Source: Platerodrilus igneus
Taxonomy: Eukaryota; Arthropoda; Insecta; Coleoptera; Lycidae
Assembly (NCBI GenBank): GCA_036346225.1
Contig: JARFIW010001458.1
Span: forward strand, 3,720,001 to 3,784,000
DNA: 64,000 nt
Direction of reading: 5' to 3'
Position numbers and translations under genes: made by a program. The notes under the pieces are model-generated. The model searched no databases. It saw only the letters and a list, made by a program, of their open reading frames with translations, and was not told the DNA's origin. Below are positions 45,057 to 57,071 of this stretch, in pieces. Positions within the stretch are counted from its first letter, which is position 1; each line of letters starts with the position of its first letter.

Positions 45057-45390
45057 TGATTCGTTCCTAAACCCACACACCTTCACGTTTTTCCTTAAAC
45101 AATAGGTATTAAAGTGAACGCGGGATGGTAACTCGTTTATGTGCATCATTCTTTATAAAACATGTGCGACTTCTCGTTCAGTCGTCGCAGAGTATTCGTT
45201 GGGCCGCAGTGTGCTTCGTCGTAGAACACGATGTCGTTAAGTACATAATTGTGTGCATGCAAAATTGTTCCTATCATTTGCATCCCACGTCATATTGGGT
45301 GGACCTTTCCTATCAAACATTCATTTTGTATGTCATCAAATATCCACTAATACCAATCCGTATATGCGTCCTTACTTAATCCGCATACCC
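45057..45390 (+). repeat. 3' LTR of the BEL/Pao element, truncated
   Basis: Starts after a purine-rich TTTTGGTGGGCGG tract and matches the 5' LTR for about 330 bp, then similarity ends near 45390. Divergence from the 5' LTR is substantial (several mismatches per 50 bp and small deletions), so the element is old. Confidence 0.8.
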
Positions 45391-45559
45391 CTCACTAATG
45401 TTTAGTACTAATTACTAAGTTTTGAGTGTGGTCTAGTGTACATACATTTTTTTGGTAGGAATTGAGCAGCCAAAAAAATTTTCATTCAAGGGTAAGTTCT
45501 ACTTCTCCTCGATATTTTAGCATTGATGTAATGCTATTCTACTAAATAGCAACATTGAA

Positions 45560-48255
45560 AAAGACAAATTAAAAACACGACAGAATAATTATGCGAAAAA
45601 AGATAGGACAACGTGTAGAAAACTACTTACAAAAGAACGAAAGAGTACTCATGATTAGATTAAAATCTAAACCGGTAAATACAGTAATAATACAATTATA
45701 CATGCCTACCTCTAGCTACAGTGAGGTAGAAGCGATCTACAAAGATATCAAAGTCATACTAAGATACGTAAAAGTACATGAAAATTTAATAATTACGGGG
45801 AATTTTAATGCAATGATGGGCAAGGGTAAGAAAGAAGCGGTAGTAGGTTTAATTGGTTTAGGCACGAGGAGTGGCAAAGAAAATAAGCTAGTCAAATTCG
45901 GCGATTGGAACAATTTAACCATCACAAACACATCATTTCAACATCATGTTAGAAGACGATACACGTGGGATATGCCAAGGGATATAGTAAGATATCAATT
46001 AGATGACATTCTTGTTAGACAACAGTTTAGGAATCACATAAGTGACTGTAGAAGCAACCCAGAAGCAGACACTGACCACAACATCGTAATTATGAAGGCC
46101 GCTCTTAAAATTAAAATTTTGAAAAAAGAAACGTAAAAAGGCACTTTGACTTTGAGAAACTAAAAGATGAAGATATCCACGAAAGATTTGAAAAGAAAAC
46201 AAATGAATTGCTGAAGATACCGGGAAAATTTCTGATACTAAGGAAGTAAAAACAGAATGGAATAACATTAAAAACAGTTTAGACATGGCGGCCAGAGATA
46301 TTCTAGGATATACACAAAAAGAAGATAAAAAACCATGGATTACAAAGGACATCCTCAGTTTAATAGAAAAAAGACAAAAATACAAAAACAGATCAGACGA
46401 AACAAGAAAACAGAGGAACAAGTTCACAAAATGGGAAATTATTCGCAAATGCAGGAAAGCTAAAGAACAATGGATTGATGAAAAGTGCAAAGAGATATAA
46501 ACTAAGATGGAAATATGAAAAACAGATGAAGCATACAAACTAATTAGAATAAATTTTAGGGATATAAAACCATATAGCAAAAATATAAGGGACGCAGGAG
46601 GAAACATCATTATATAACATGTAGAGAAAATGGCTAGATGGCTAGCGTATATAGAGAATTTATATGCAGTAGAGGAACTAGCAGCATTAGAGCAGGAATC
46701 AGACGGCGAAAATGATGACTTGGGATATCATATACTTCGAGATGAGTTAGAATTAGCATTAAGTGGTCTAAAAAATGGTAAGGTACAGATAAGGTGCAAG
46801 CAAAAACTCAAAAAGCCGCTGGACAGTAACAGAGCATCTCTTCCAACTTGTAATCTATACGTATGAGGCAGACGAGATTCCCAAAGATTTCAAACGTAAC
46901 ATCACAGTAACTATACCAAGAAAGAAGGGTGCGGATAGATGTGAAAATTTTCGAACAATAAGTTTGACAGCACACGTGTCAAAAACAATAAGTAGTAGTG
47001 TAAAAGGACGAATGGAAAACAAACTGAAAAAGTACTAGGAGAAGATCAATTTGGGTTTAGTCGTAACAGGGGAACATGGGAAGTTATTTTAGCTCTGAGG
47101 GTGATAATGGAGAAAACAATAGAAAAGAGGGAAAGTGTGTGTATATATGGTTTATGGATCTGAAAAAAGCATTCTACAATAAAAAATGGAAAAATATGTT
47201 CAAAATACTCAAAAAAATTGGAATAAGTTTTAGGGAAACACATATAGTACATAGCTTATACAAAGAGCAAACATTGGTAATAGAATTAGAGCAGGAACGT
47301 AGAGAAGTAAATATTAGGAAAGGGGGGTGAGACAGAGATGTGTCTTATCTCCATTAATTTTTAACTTGTACATTGAAGTTCCAATGAATACTGTGAAATG
47401 CAGGAAGATATTTGGAAGTACTATGCAGGGACAAAAGATTAATATGCTTAGATCTCCAGATGATACAGCGGTATTAGTATCTAGCAAAGAAGAGTTACAA
47501 GCTGCTCTTAATAAAATGGAAACAGTTCTAACAGAGAGATACGGTATGAAAATTAACAAAAATAAAACTAAACTTCCAGTATGCAAAGGAGGAGAAAATA
47601 AATCAAAAATAAGAGTACGAATAGGTAACGAGAACTTACAAGAGGTTAAAGATTTCTGCTACTTAGGAAGTCAAATACCGCAAGATAAGATAATCACAAA
47701 AGATATTACACAAAGATTAGCACAAAGTAGTGCTACATTTAACAAGAAAAAGCAACTACTGTGTTCAAAGACAACAAATATAAAAACAAGGAAAAGATTG
47801 CTTAAATCATATGTATGGAGCACAGCTCTGTAAAGGTGTGAAACCTAGACAGTAGGAGAAGCGGACAAGGAAAAAGTAGAAATTTTTGATATGTTGTGCC
47901 ACAGACGTATGATGAAGATATCATCGAGAGACAAAGTTAAGAACAAAGAGGCACTAAAAATGGTAGGCGAAGAATGAAATATGTGGAAAACTATAAAAAG
48001 TGGGAGAGATAGAATGATCAGGAACACACTAAGACATGAGGGAATAGTGCGGAATATATTAGGAGCAGAGATAAGAAAAAAGAGAAGTTGTGGTAGACGT
48101 AGGCTAGACTATTGCACACAGATAGTGAAAGATGTAAGATGTGGGAATTTCAGAGAAATGTGTAGGTTAGCTAAGAATAGAAATCAATGGAGATGCGCAT
48201 CCAACCAGTCCCATGATGGAAAAACTAATGATGAAAAAAGTAACTGTACTTAAAC
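45560..48255 (+). pseudogene. cfdp2-type LINE, near-complete ORF, decayed
   Basis: Plus-strand LINE of the same family as 29215-30660. Endonuclease: VNTVIIQLYMPTSSYSEVE, IITGNFNAMMGKG (family GDFN), RRRYTWDMP and DTDHNIVIMK (45591-46136). Linker: KPWITKDILSLIEKRQKYK (46330-46390). RT: MDLKKAFYNKKW (47150-47190), RQRCVLSPLIFNLYIEVP (47330-47390) and RSPDDTAVLVSS where the family has YADD (47445-47475). C-terminus: FCYLGSQIPQD, RDRMIRNTLRHEGIVRNIL, LDYCTQIVKDVRCG, NQWRCASNQS (47650-48220). At least four frame breaks. The extreme 5' end is missing. Confidence 0.88.
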
Positions 48256-48490
48256 ATGATGATTATTATAAACAACTACAGGTATTGGTCTTGCAATATT
48301 CGCCACGTAGCCGCCCCCTTTTCAGATACCACTGAATTTTGTTGAAATAGAGCATATAATTAGAAAACTACAGCAGGAAAACCAAGCTGTATATAGGCTG
48401 TTGTGGGAGTTCAGGGAACTGTGTAGGATAGCTCGGAACATAAATAAGTAGAGGTACGCGTGAAACCAGTTTTAAGACGGAATACCTAAT
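48256..48490 (+). repeat. LINE 3' UTR with degenerate second ORF end
   Basis: UTR matching 29700-29880 (AATAGAGCATATAATTAGA, GCTGTATATA(G/A)GCTGT), followed by a degraded copy of the ORF end (GTTCAGGGAACTGTGTAGGATAGCTCGGAACATAAATAAG, 48405-48450). Confidence 0.75.
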
Positions 48491-48499
48491 TCCTTAGTT

Positions 48500-49150
48500 G
48501 AAGCTAACCTTCTTCTTAATCCCCGTCATAATCCTCCTAACCTGCCTTGTTACCTTGATCTTAATCCTTTCTCCCATCACTTTTGCACTATATTTTATTA
48601 ATCCTGAAATACTAAGTTCCCCTTGCCTTTCTTCGTATCTACTTTAGACAAACCATAAAGTACTATTTTTGAATTCTCAAATTTTCTTCCTTCACGTATC
48701 CCTACGTACCTCCTAGAATTTTCATATGTTTGATTCTTCAAATTTAATTTCTCATAAATTAACTTATCACTGAACCTATTTAAAGTTATGCCATTACTTA
48801 ACATCTTTGTGATCTTCTGCTGTAGCAGATCCTTGTACGCTGCGGGTACCGAATAAATTTTCTTTTTAACTAATTTCAAACTATTTACCCTCATCCACCA
48901 GTACGTAACCTAACGCTATGCTCTTCTGTACTCCTAATAGCTCTGAATCTACTTTTTTTAACTCTTGCACTTCTTCAACTTTCCCTTCTGGACATATAAA
49001 GCATTTATTCTATTAATCTCCTCTTTATCTACCTCCATAACATTTACATTTAACCCAGTGTCATCCTCAGTGACATTAAACTACCCCTCCAAGGCAACTA
49101 TACGTCCCTAACCTTCACTAAACTCTTATCAAAATCAATCACAATTCCCA
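48500..49150 (-). pseudogene. pol: Gypsy element B copy 1, collapsed reverse transcriptase with basic tail
   Basis: Minus strand: KKKIYSVPAAYKDLLQQKI (48810-48870, RT entry), then directly ENSRRYVGIREGRKFENSK and LYGLS (48650-48730), skipping the segment between fingers and the FGLS motif, and no YxDD box, RNase H or integrase follows. Reading continues to a basic end VRRIMTGIKKKVSFN (about 48500-48545). The plus-strand copy at 59110-59503 has the same collapse and a similar end. Contains frameshifts. Confidence 0.75.
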
Positions 49151-49500
49151 TCTTCCTCATGCAATCAATCCCTAAAATACTTTTAAATTTAAGTCCAGGA
49201 ACGATAATCAATTCCTGCTCACAGCTTATCAATCCAACTTCTACTCTCCATATTACTATACTATTTACCACAGCAAACCTTTTCTTATTAGAAGCTATTA
49301 GGAGACTCTTTTTATTGGCATTACCCTATCCTAAATTGCAGCTTGGATATTTTTAACGAATTCCTCCAATACCAAACTCGCCTCTGCTCCTGAATCGAGC
49401 AACTATCCTACACAACGATTTAAAATTTTAATTTCAACCACCGGCAAACAAACTTTCTCTTTTTTTTCTGGTTCTATTTCTTCCTCTATATCCATAAATT
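49151..49500 (-). pseudogene. pol: Gypsy element B copy 1, protease
   Basis: Minus strand: LLDSGAEASLVLEEFVKNI near 49345-49405 gives the D-S-G active site and the following helix, preceded by KVCLPVVEIKILN. The rest of the fold runs to about 49150 and corresponds to 58600-58900 in the young copy. One stop precedes the LLDSG motif. Confidence 0.7.
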
Positions 49501-50988
49501 CGCGAAGACGTTCACATTTACAGATATTAACTTCTAGTGGTTTGTCTAAATTTAAAATCCAGCCTAACTTTGGTCCCACCACTTGGTCCTGGTTGTCCTT
49601 CCACCACTTGCGCATATGTCTTCCTGTTCGTCTCCTGTCCCTCCGTTCTTTCTACATTACACCCACTCGTCGATGTCTTGATTATTTCCCGCGAGCTATG
49701 TTGCCTTTGTACTCCCGGTCTTGGAGTGGCACGCCTCGTACTGCTACTGCTCCTAAAATAACTACCTCGTTGTCCCCAGTGATTTCTAAAATCTTAACTC
49801 TGGTTTGTCCCTCTTTGATTATTGAAATTGTCCCATCTGTTGTTGAATCTTACGAGATTTATATTTCTGTCTCTGCTCTACCTCGGTCTTTAGGAACTTA
49901 CATCATCATACCTTTGCAGGTACTCCAAAATGTCTACCTGTCAACTATGTTTTGTAAAGCAATGCGTTGCCTGACTTCTATCTCAAAATGTCTAGACAGA
50001 TATTTAATTACTTGACGATCTGTCAATGGTGGACTCAGTTGTTTCGCTATAAAGTATTTTCGAATCGTGTATTGTTCACGGGATCATGCAAACTCCTTTT
50101 TGTACTTCCCTGTGATAAGATCATCCCTAACCTGATCTTGTCTGTGGTCACTTCAATAGTGTTTCAGGAACTTCTCCTCAAAATCTAAGTATGACGTTAT
50201 GTCCTGCCCTGCTAAATTGTGCAAGGCCTCTGTGTTATCCTTTAATAAGGCTTTCGCCACATTTAGTTTAACCTGTTCATCATACATATTACAAACTATG
50301 GTTTTAATGTTATTTATAAAAATTTGTGGGTTCACCCGATTGTCTCCAAAGAATTTCATTTGTTGTTCTATAGATATGCTACCAGAAAAAATTTCTAGGC
50401 TATCTCCGGCTAAAGCACCAATATTCTGTTTGATTCTCGTAACTTCTCTTTCCAACCTCCCTAGCTGATCTCTACACGATTCAATCACCTCGTTCATTTT
50501 TCCGTTTAGCTCCTCTTCACAAAATATCCTAATCTCCGTTTTCAATTGCTCAATTTCATTCCGAAGACCTGTTATATTCCTCTCATTCCTCTCAACTCTC
50601 ATTTCAACCTCCCCAATTTTACCGTTAAACTATTTTTGAAGTCCGAAAATTCCTTGGTTGACCTCTCTATCTTTTCACTTAAAGTTTCTGTCAATTGCTC
50701 AAACTTCCGGTTCGATTCAGCACTCATCTGCTCCACTTTTCTTTGAAATTCTTCACCCATTTCGCTAATTTCCTCAAACTTCCAGTTCGACCCTGCATTC
50801 ATCCTCTCTAACATTTTTGTAATCACCTCATTTCCTTGCTCTCCCGATTCTGTCCTTGATTGGTCCCTACTACCTACTGCTTCCTCTATTTCCTTTCCTG
50901 ATTTTTCAAAGAGAGCACTATCGTCACTTTTAGTTTTCACTCCTTCACTATTTAGCCACTTCTTTCTTAACATTCGTTCATAACACAC
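49501..50988 (-). pseudogene. gag: Gypsy element B copy 1, gag
   Basis: Two overlapping open frames. 50599-50988: N-terminal region with SDDSALFEKSGKE, SRDQSRTES and repeated (E/W)SNxKFEQL-type heptads, a long predicted coiled coil. 50153-50602: IRIFCEEELNGKMNEVI, FFGDNRVNPQIFINNIK and LLKDNTEALHNL. Further Gag (PLTDRQVIKYLSRHFEIEVRQ) continues with frameshifts to about 49860, then a Gly/Arg-rich tail. Collinear with 57072-58467. Confidence 0.8.
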
Positions 50989-51260
50989 CGCTCACACACA
51001 CCCACTAATTAAAAAAAAAACTACAAAATTATTTACACAACAATTAACCCCTTTAGTCTCAGGTCGCCCGTTTCTTGAAATAAGTTTCTTTATTTGGAAT
51101 CGAACCCCTCACGTTCGGGTCGGCATAAATGTTGTGTAGTTTACTCTGGTACCATCGCCTGAGCGCTAATTCGACCACCACGTTGGGCGCCATAAATGTT
51201 GCGTAGCACTGCCTCTAACTACTCGAACTTCTTTCTTGGGAGGTCATCAATATTGTGAAG
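50989..51260 (-). other. Leader with duplicated LTR-end/primer-binding-site units
   Basis: On the minus strand two units follow each other about 72 bp apart: ACAACATTTATGCCGACCCGAACGTG (51140-51105, in pieces) and GCAACATTTA then TGGCGCCCAACGTGG (51202-51178). A weaker third unit (CACAATATTGATGACC) lies near 51240-51260. Each looks like an LTR terminus followed by a primer-binding site. Confidence 0.6.
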
Positions 51261-53400
51261 TTTGCTTGGCTGCTCCCTCTCGGCTACTCAACTATGCATA
51301 ATATACAAACAAAGACGCTTACCTGTACTGCAGAATCTAAAAACTTCCGCTAACTGCCGCTTCCCTGTAATCTAAAAGTAAATCACCACCCTACAATCAT
51401 ACTCAAAATAACTCAACTCACGAAATAGATCACACTCTATTTATATGGAATAATTATTACAATTTTTAAATTCCTTTCATTATATACAAAGATGTCGCTT
51501 GGATTATTAACAATTCTTTTTCAAAAATGTATTTGAATTCACTAATTTTATCAAACAAATACCCTACTAAAGTAAGAGGGCTAACCCCATACCTGACTTT
51601 ATCCTTTGTCCTAATATGAGCTCATAGTAAAACTCTTTAAACTTGAGTGCAAAACTATAGCACTGCGAATAATGATAAGTCCACATCACTTTGTACAACA
51701 TAGCCTGGTTATCCTTACATTAATTATCTCTTAGTACCTAAACAAGTTTTCATCTACATATAAAGTCCCATAAAATTTTCAGTTCATCAATTTCATAAAA
51801 AATTATTAGTCCAAAGCACAAAAATAATAAAGTAACCACAGCCAATCACCATCACAAAAATGTTTTATAAAATACGTTACCTGGTAACTATCTTCCTGCA
51901 GGTATCAGGAAACCAGCCCTCGACGATGATGCCGTCTAAAAAAGGCTCTCGGCTATGGAATCGCTCTCCAGGTTAAATCACCATTCCTATCAGCACGTTA
52001 CTATCTAAATCTCTCCTCATTTACCATAAACAAAATGCATTCAAACTTCCACAATTTTCCATTGTACTTCCATTTATAAATAACCCATCAATAATTGTTG
52101 CATTCACCATTGAATTCCAAATTTTGCAACTATTTGTACCCTCCAACACCCAAAGAAACTGTAGTTTGTACTTACATTTGTTATACACGCTTCGCCTTTA
52201 ATTCTATATTTATATGAAGCTATTGAATATATCAACTTAATATCACAATACACCAACTAATGTGCAATTACAAATAACTATATACAATCACTTAAAAGTA
52301 TTCACTACTAGAGTTACTATCGAAGACTAGCGGCAAAAAGGTAAGAAAGAGTCACCTTCCCCCAGGGTGTTTATATAAGGACAAAACGTACCCCCTATTT
52401 CTACATTTGCACGTACTCAACAACGAACAAACATACATTCCTAGTAAACCGCCAACCGTTTGCTTGCTTCTAGAAATTACAGGCATATCCGTCGCCAATT
52501 TCAAGTTAAAACACCAACGGTTCTCATTTTTCCGTGAACTACAATGTACAAACAGCTAAAAATTCGTTCAAAAACTGCCAACCGTCCTAGCGTACGAAAA
52601 AAACTATCTTTAACAAACATTGATTCTCGCTACATTCACGCCTCTCAACTCAACTATATTTCTTAACAGTTTCTCTCGTATATCGCTTTGCTCTACTCAT
52701 GCTTTATTGTTACGAACCCCCAGTTGTATATCTACGCTCTCTAACACTAAAATTGTTACGCGTCTACCTATAATGTCCAATCGGATCAGTCAATTTCTCT
52801 CCCTATCTTCGATCGATATAAACATTTTTGTCTTCCTCTATCTACAAGCTACAGAATTGTCTTTGTTCCCTTGTTTGTTATGAAGTCTAACTGATATTTA
52901 GGCTTTGTATCTCTGTCTTTTATATGATATGATAAAGTCCGTCTTTGTTTGTGATATCGATAAGTGCCTGCGTTTCAACGTTCATTTACATTCTTAAAAA
53001 TCATTGATTTTCTTACCTACAACTAACAAACTTGTGTTTTAAATGCTATCTTGAAACGTTTCTTGTTTGCTAAAAATATCGATCCTATGCTAAATAATAT
53101 GAAAAGCTTCTACATCGTTTTACGCTATCTTAAATTATAATAAAAGCGGTATTTTCATCTTGTTGCTTTTAACCCTTAATGTGCTACCCTATAAAAATTA
53201 TGCTATTTCCTTACTAAATAAATGCAAAGCTGCAACTGAAATCAAATCAACTCTAAATTCCTACCTTAAATTAAATGAGCGTTATTTTAATTATCTAAAA
53301 TACTTAATTAACTTTTTCATAGCTCCAAGCTACACACTCTCGCTTGACCTATGGCCTACTTATCTATTTTTAAGCTGCAAATTACACGATAATACATATA
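51261..53400 (-). repeat. LTR-like sequence of Gypsy element B copy 1
   Basis: Non-coding, AT-rich. A TTATATAAACACCC box (minus) at about 52368-52382 is a plausible LTR promoter. No partner LTR on the left is visible, since the LINE at 45560-48490 abuts the element there. Length would suit the 2.26 kb LTR of the young copy, but the sequence is diverged and the outer border is unresolved. Confidence 0.45.
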
Positions 53401-53401
53401 T

Positions 53402-53452
<51 letters not shown>
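53401..53452. repeat. (TA)n microsatellite
   Basis: About 24 TA units. Similar runs border other parts of this Gypsy cluster (54644-54661, 62302-62343). Confidence 0.97.
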
Positions 53453-53455
<3 letters not shown>

Positions 53456-53459
53456 ACTA

Positions 53460-54640
53460 TTCAGTGGATGACTCATAAATTATTTTAAATCGGTGATAAG
53501 TGCAGTCCGTTTCAATTTAAATTGAAAGTGTAAAGCACAAGTAGGTGCTTATTTAAACGGTTCTGTAAGTAAATACATTTGAATAACGAATCAAAGATGT
53601 TACTGGGGTAAGCGAGCCTAGTTTATATCTTCTGAGCGAAGGTGCTTATTGTATGGAAGATTTGGAAGCGGACTAACATATTTGGACAACTATATGGGTA
53701 GATATATTGAAGGCGTCTGCAGAGAATTAAATAACGTGTGGATGAGTTTGATGTACATGTAGCAAAGAGAGTTCGATGAATTGCAACGACGAGGTTTTGG
53801 TTGGACTACATCTTCAGAGTTGACGGTGCAAAAGGCGTACACCAGGTAACGAAATTTGTTCCTTTTGTTATTGCTTGAACATTTTGTGCTGTTATTTTGT
53901 GCTAGAGCGATTTGACATATTGAGTGTATATTTTTTTGAATATAAAAGCTAGTTTGAAGGTTATATGACATATTGAGTGTATATTTTTTTGAATATAAAA
54001 GCTAGTTTGAAGGTTATATGAAAAAGACAATTTGAGTTTATTATTTAAAGATATAAATATATGACGTATAATTTTGATCTAAAAAGTAAACGGGTCTTTG
54101 GGCTTGTGGAAAACAAAGATGCGATTTTTTTTGCATTTAGAGTAACAAGGTTTATACTGAGCTCATCATAGACCAGAGTAAATTTTAATTTAGAGTATAA
54201 AGGTATACCCATCTACTTGAACTATATAAAAAAATTGTTGAAATAAATTAAATTCATTAAATTAAAAAGAGTTAATAGTTGATATTGTAAAATTTCTTAA
54301 AGATGTTTATATTCGATTTTGTAAATATTGAGCTGGTAGTAACGTAAATTTTTGATTTGTGTGAATAAAAAAGGTTGTATGTTTCGTTGAATTATTTGAG
54401 TAGTGATTTTATTTGGTAGTCTAAGTGATAAAGGGTAAGAATAGGATAGGTAAGTATTTCTGTAGAAGCTGAAAGCAGAGCCAGCCGTGGTATGCTGATG
54501 TAGAGGGGAGCTTTTTCAGGAAATATTCTAATGAAAAGTTTTTTTAATTTTGTAGGTGTTAACTTTATAATCCCGAAATCCACTGCAATTTTATGGCTCC
54601 CAAACGTGGGACTCAATTGTTCCAGAAAAACTCACAGCAA
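53460..54640 (+). repeat. Related LTR fragment, plus orientation
   Basis: Non-coding. It ends at 54592-54612 in ATGGCTCCCAAACGTGGGAC, a primer-binding-site-like sequence of the element-B type. The stretch 53850-54200 matches 62780-63100 in inverted orientation (shared CACCAGGTAACGAA, GACCCGTT/AACGGGTCTTT and GAGCTCA(G/T)(T/C)ATAAACC-like landmarks). Probably a solo or truncated LTR of a sister family. Confidence 0.6.
53906..54020. repeat. 57-bp tandem duplication, nearly exact
   Basis: TGACATATTGAGTGTATATTT...GTTTGAAGGTTATA is present twice in direct succession, identical as far as I can read. Either a recent slippage or an assembly artefact. Confidence 0.85.
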
Positions 54641-54661
54641 TATATACATATATATATATAT

Positions 54662-56928
54662 TACTCATATTTAGACCAGGGTAGAAAATTAAATAATCAA
54701 ATCAAATAATTTTAATTACCGTGTATAAGGAATTTCATTAAATAATACGCTTTATTAAAACCTTGAAGCATAAATAAACTCGGTCGTTTCAGTAAAAATA
54801 AGAAATTTAAATTATCTATAAGACGCTTTACATCAAAAGAAGCAGTATTGAAAAGCGCAGTGGATAATTTAATTATTCCTAAACAAATGGAAATTACGTG
54901 CAAAATTTATATTAATGAACTCTATTTTAAATAACTGGTATTAAACAAAACGTACGGATAATAATTTGTATTCGCTAAAAATGAAAGGATGGAAATCAAT
55001 TTTAATTGGAGTTAATTGAACCATTATTAATAATAAGCATAAAACTTGTAAAAACCCAATAATAGTCAAATCGTAGGAAGGTTATTTAAAATGTTACGTT
55101 TGAACACCCCTGCGTGTTTTTAAAAGGCAATTTCAAGTTAATTTGTTTGGATAAACATGTTGATTCTAAGGATATTGGAAACGATCAGATGCTTTAGCAG
55201 GAAATACAGAACACCTGCGTATTTTTAAAAAGCTCATTCTGCGTAAATTTGGCAAATAATTAATGTTTCAAAGAATCTTGGAGAAACCGGGACTTAGTAT
55301 TTACGAGAATGTGCGATACGGGTTTATTAAACCCAGATAACAGTCCGCGTGGACTAAAATATAATCGATAATAAAGTATATCAAGTTGCACCAATAAGAA
55401 CACGGTAGAGAAGGAAAAAGAAAATGCGTCAAGCAAAGACACATATTGTAAAAGGGTGGGATTTAAGCAACGTCAAGGGGTTGCGATTGGTTAAAAATAG
55501 GATGCATATATCAGAGGTAGAACAACAATTTCTGTATAAAAGTAATTAGTTTTTCTCGGACAACTTTGCGGGCCGTGTTGAAATTTTCTGAGATCTCAAT
55601 GGGGTGAGGACTAAATTCATAAAAATCGACGTGCAGGCTACAGACTGGGAACGTAGAATGAGGAATTCGTTGGAATTACCCGTTTTAGGGAACAAAGCGA
55701 CGTGTCGGCTATTCGCTATATATACAGGCGGGAATATGTGTTTCGCTCTCTTAGACTCTTAGACTTTCGACGATTCGATGCGTTAAAAGCTCGTGCATCC
55801 GCGACTTGATATTAAACAGTGCATTTTAGTTTGATTAAATAATTTAAAGTGTGCTAGTATATTTTAGTGACTCAAAATAGTTGGTTATTTTACGTGCTAA
55901 CATGAATGTACTTCAGTGCACTTAGATACAAGGTAATAAAAGTTTATTATCACGGTACCAATTAGTAAAATTTACAACGACAAATGTATACCCAAAAGTA
56001 GGCAGTTTTGGCGTATATTGGTCATATTGGTAAAAGGAAGTATGAATTTCTTTGCTATTTTGCGGGGGTGTTAATGACTAAATGGTTCGTAAATGTGTCT
56101 GCATCCACTGAACCAGAGGCAGATATACACAGATGAGTTCCGGAAAAGCCTAGAAACAACTTTAAATTAATGGTGATGGAGAACATTTTAAAGCGTTGAC
56201 AACTTGAAGCTATAAATAGAATCCGGTTGGAATGGTGTGATTTACAAAGGGACGATTACACTGAAGCTACGAGGACAATAACCTTCAGGTAAATTGTACT
56301 ATTTTGTTTGACATTTTTTGTGTGTATTGAATGACTTTATAATTGATTTACTTTAAATGGACATTAGTGGAATTTTTCTAACCATAAAATTTTAATTTTA
56401 AGATGAAATTTGCTTGTTTAAGTAAAAAGGGGTACTTTGTTTTGATGTTCGGGAATAGGATGAAACTTTGGGTAGGTCTTTGAGCTCAATTAGACAAACC
56501 TGGTTAATTAACGTAAAGGGGTGGTAGATGCTCCCTTTATACTCAGACTCCGGTCTGCTTATCTTGTTATATTAATTGGTAGGCATCCAACAAGGACTTT
56601 AATTTTGGATGCACAGTAAAATGATAATAAAATTAATCCGGAAATTCTTTTAAAACTGAATTTTATGTTCAAATTTAATTTGAAGATTTAATGTATTCTG
56701 AATATTGATGTAAATAGAGTTAACGTTGATGTTTGTGGTAGGAATGTGTTGTTTAATTTTTATGATTGAGAATGGAAGTTATCTAGAAGAGCAGCCGAGG
56801 CGATTAACAGAAGGAATCAACGGACCAGGTGATTTAAAAGGTTTCACAGCATTCTTGACGCCCAAACTGTGGGGCTCGAATGTTTTTTTAAAGGGCCAGT
56901 ACCTAGAGATATGAGAGGTTTCACAGCA
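54662..56928 (+). repeat. 5' LTR (2.27 kb) of young Gypsy element B copy 2
   Basis: Matches 60038-62301 over its whole length; the differences I can see are about two substitutions (near 55459 and 56427) plus single-base homopolymer indels. Promoter-like CTATATATACAGGCGGG at 55715-55731, followed by a GTTTCGCTCTCTTAGAC start region. Ends in ...GGTTTCACAGCA just before the primer-binding site at 56932. Inserted in a TA-rich site, so the target duplication cannot be resolved. Confidence 0.93.
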
Positions 56929-56960
56929 TTCTTGGCGACCCAAAAGTGAGGCTCGAGTTC
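56841..56960 (+). other. Duplicated LTR terminus plus primer-binding site
   Basis: Two units 78 bp apart: GTTTCACAGCATTCTTGACG then CCCAAACTGTGGGGCTCGAA (56841-56880) and GTTTCACAGCATTCTTGGCG then ACCCAAAAGTGAGGCTCGAG (56919-56958). The second is at the LTR/internal junction and is the likely working primer-binding site; the first is inside the LTR and is repeated in the 3' LTR at 62211-62250. Confidence 0.7.
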
Positions 56961-57071
56961 CAAATAAAATTTTGTTATTTTATTCCAGGAAACTGGCGAT
57001 CTGAGAGAGAGAGTTTCTGTTTGTGGATAAATTTAAAAGTATTTTAGAGTGTGTGAGAGTGATTAGAACGT

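Noticed and set aside
46285..46866. Two independent small genes on plus strand
   Set aside because: They are collinear frameshifted parts of the cfdp2-type LINE linker.
55260..55442. 60-codon minus-strand frame present twice (also 60634-60816)
   Set aside because: Lies within the two LTR copies and is duplicated only because the LTRs are; no domain, so not called a gene.
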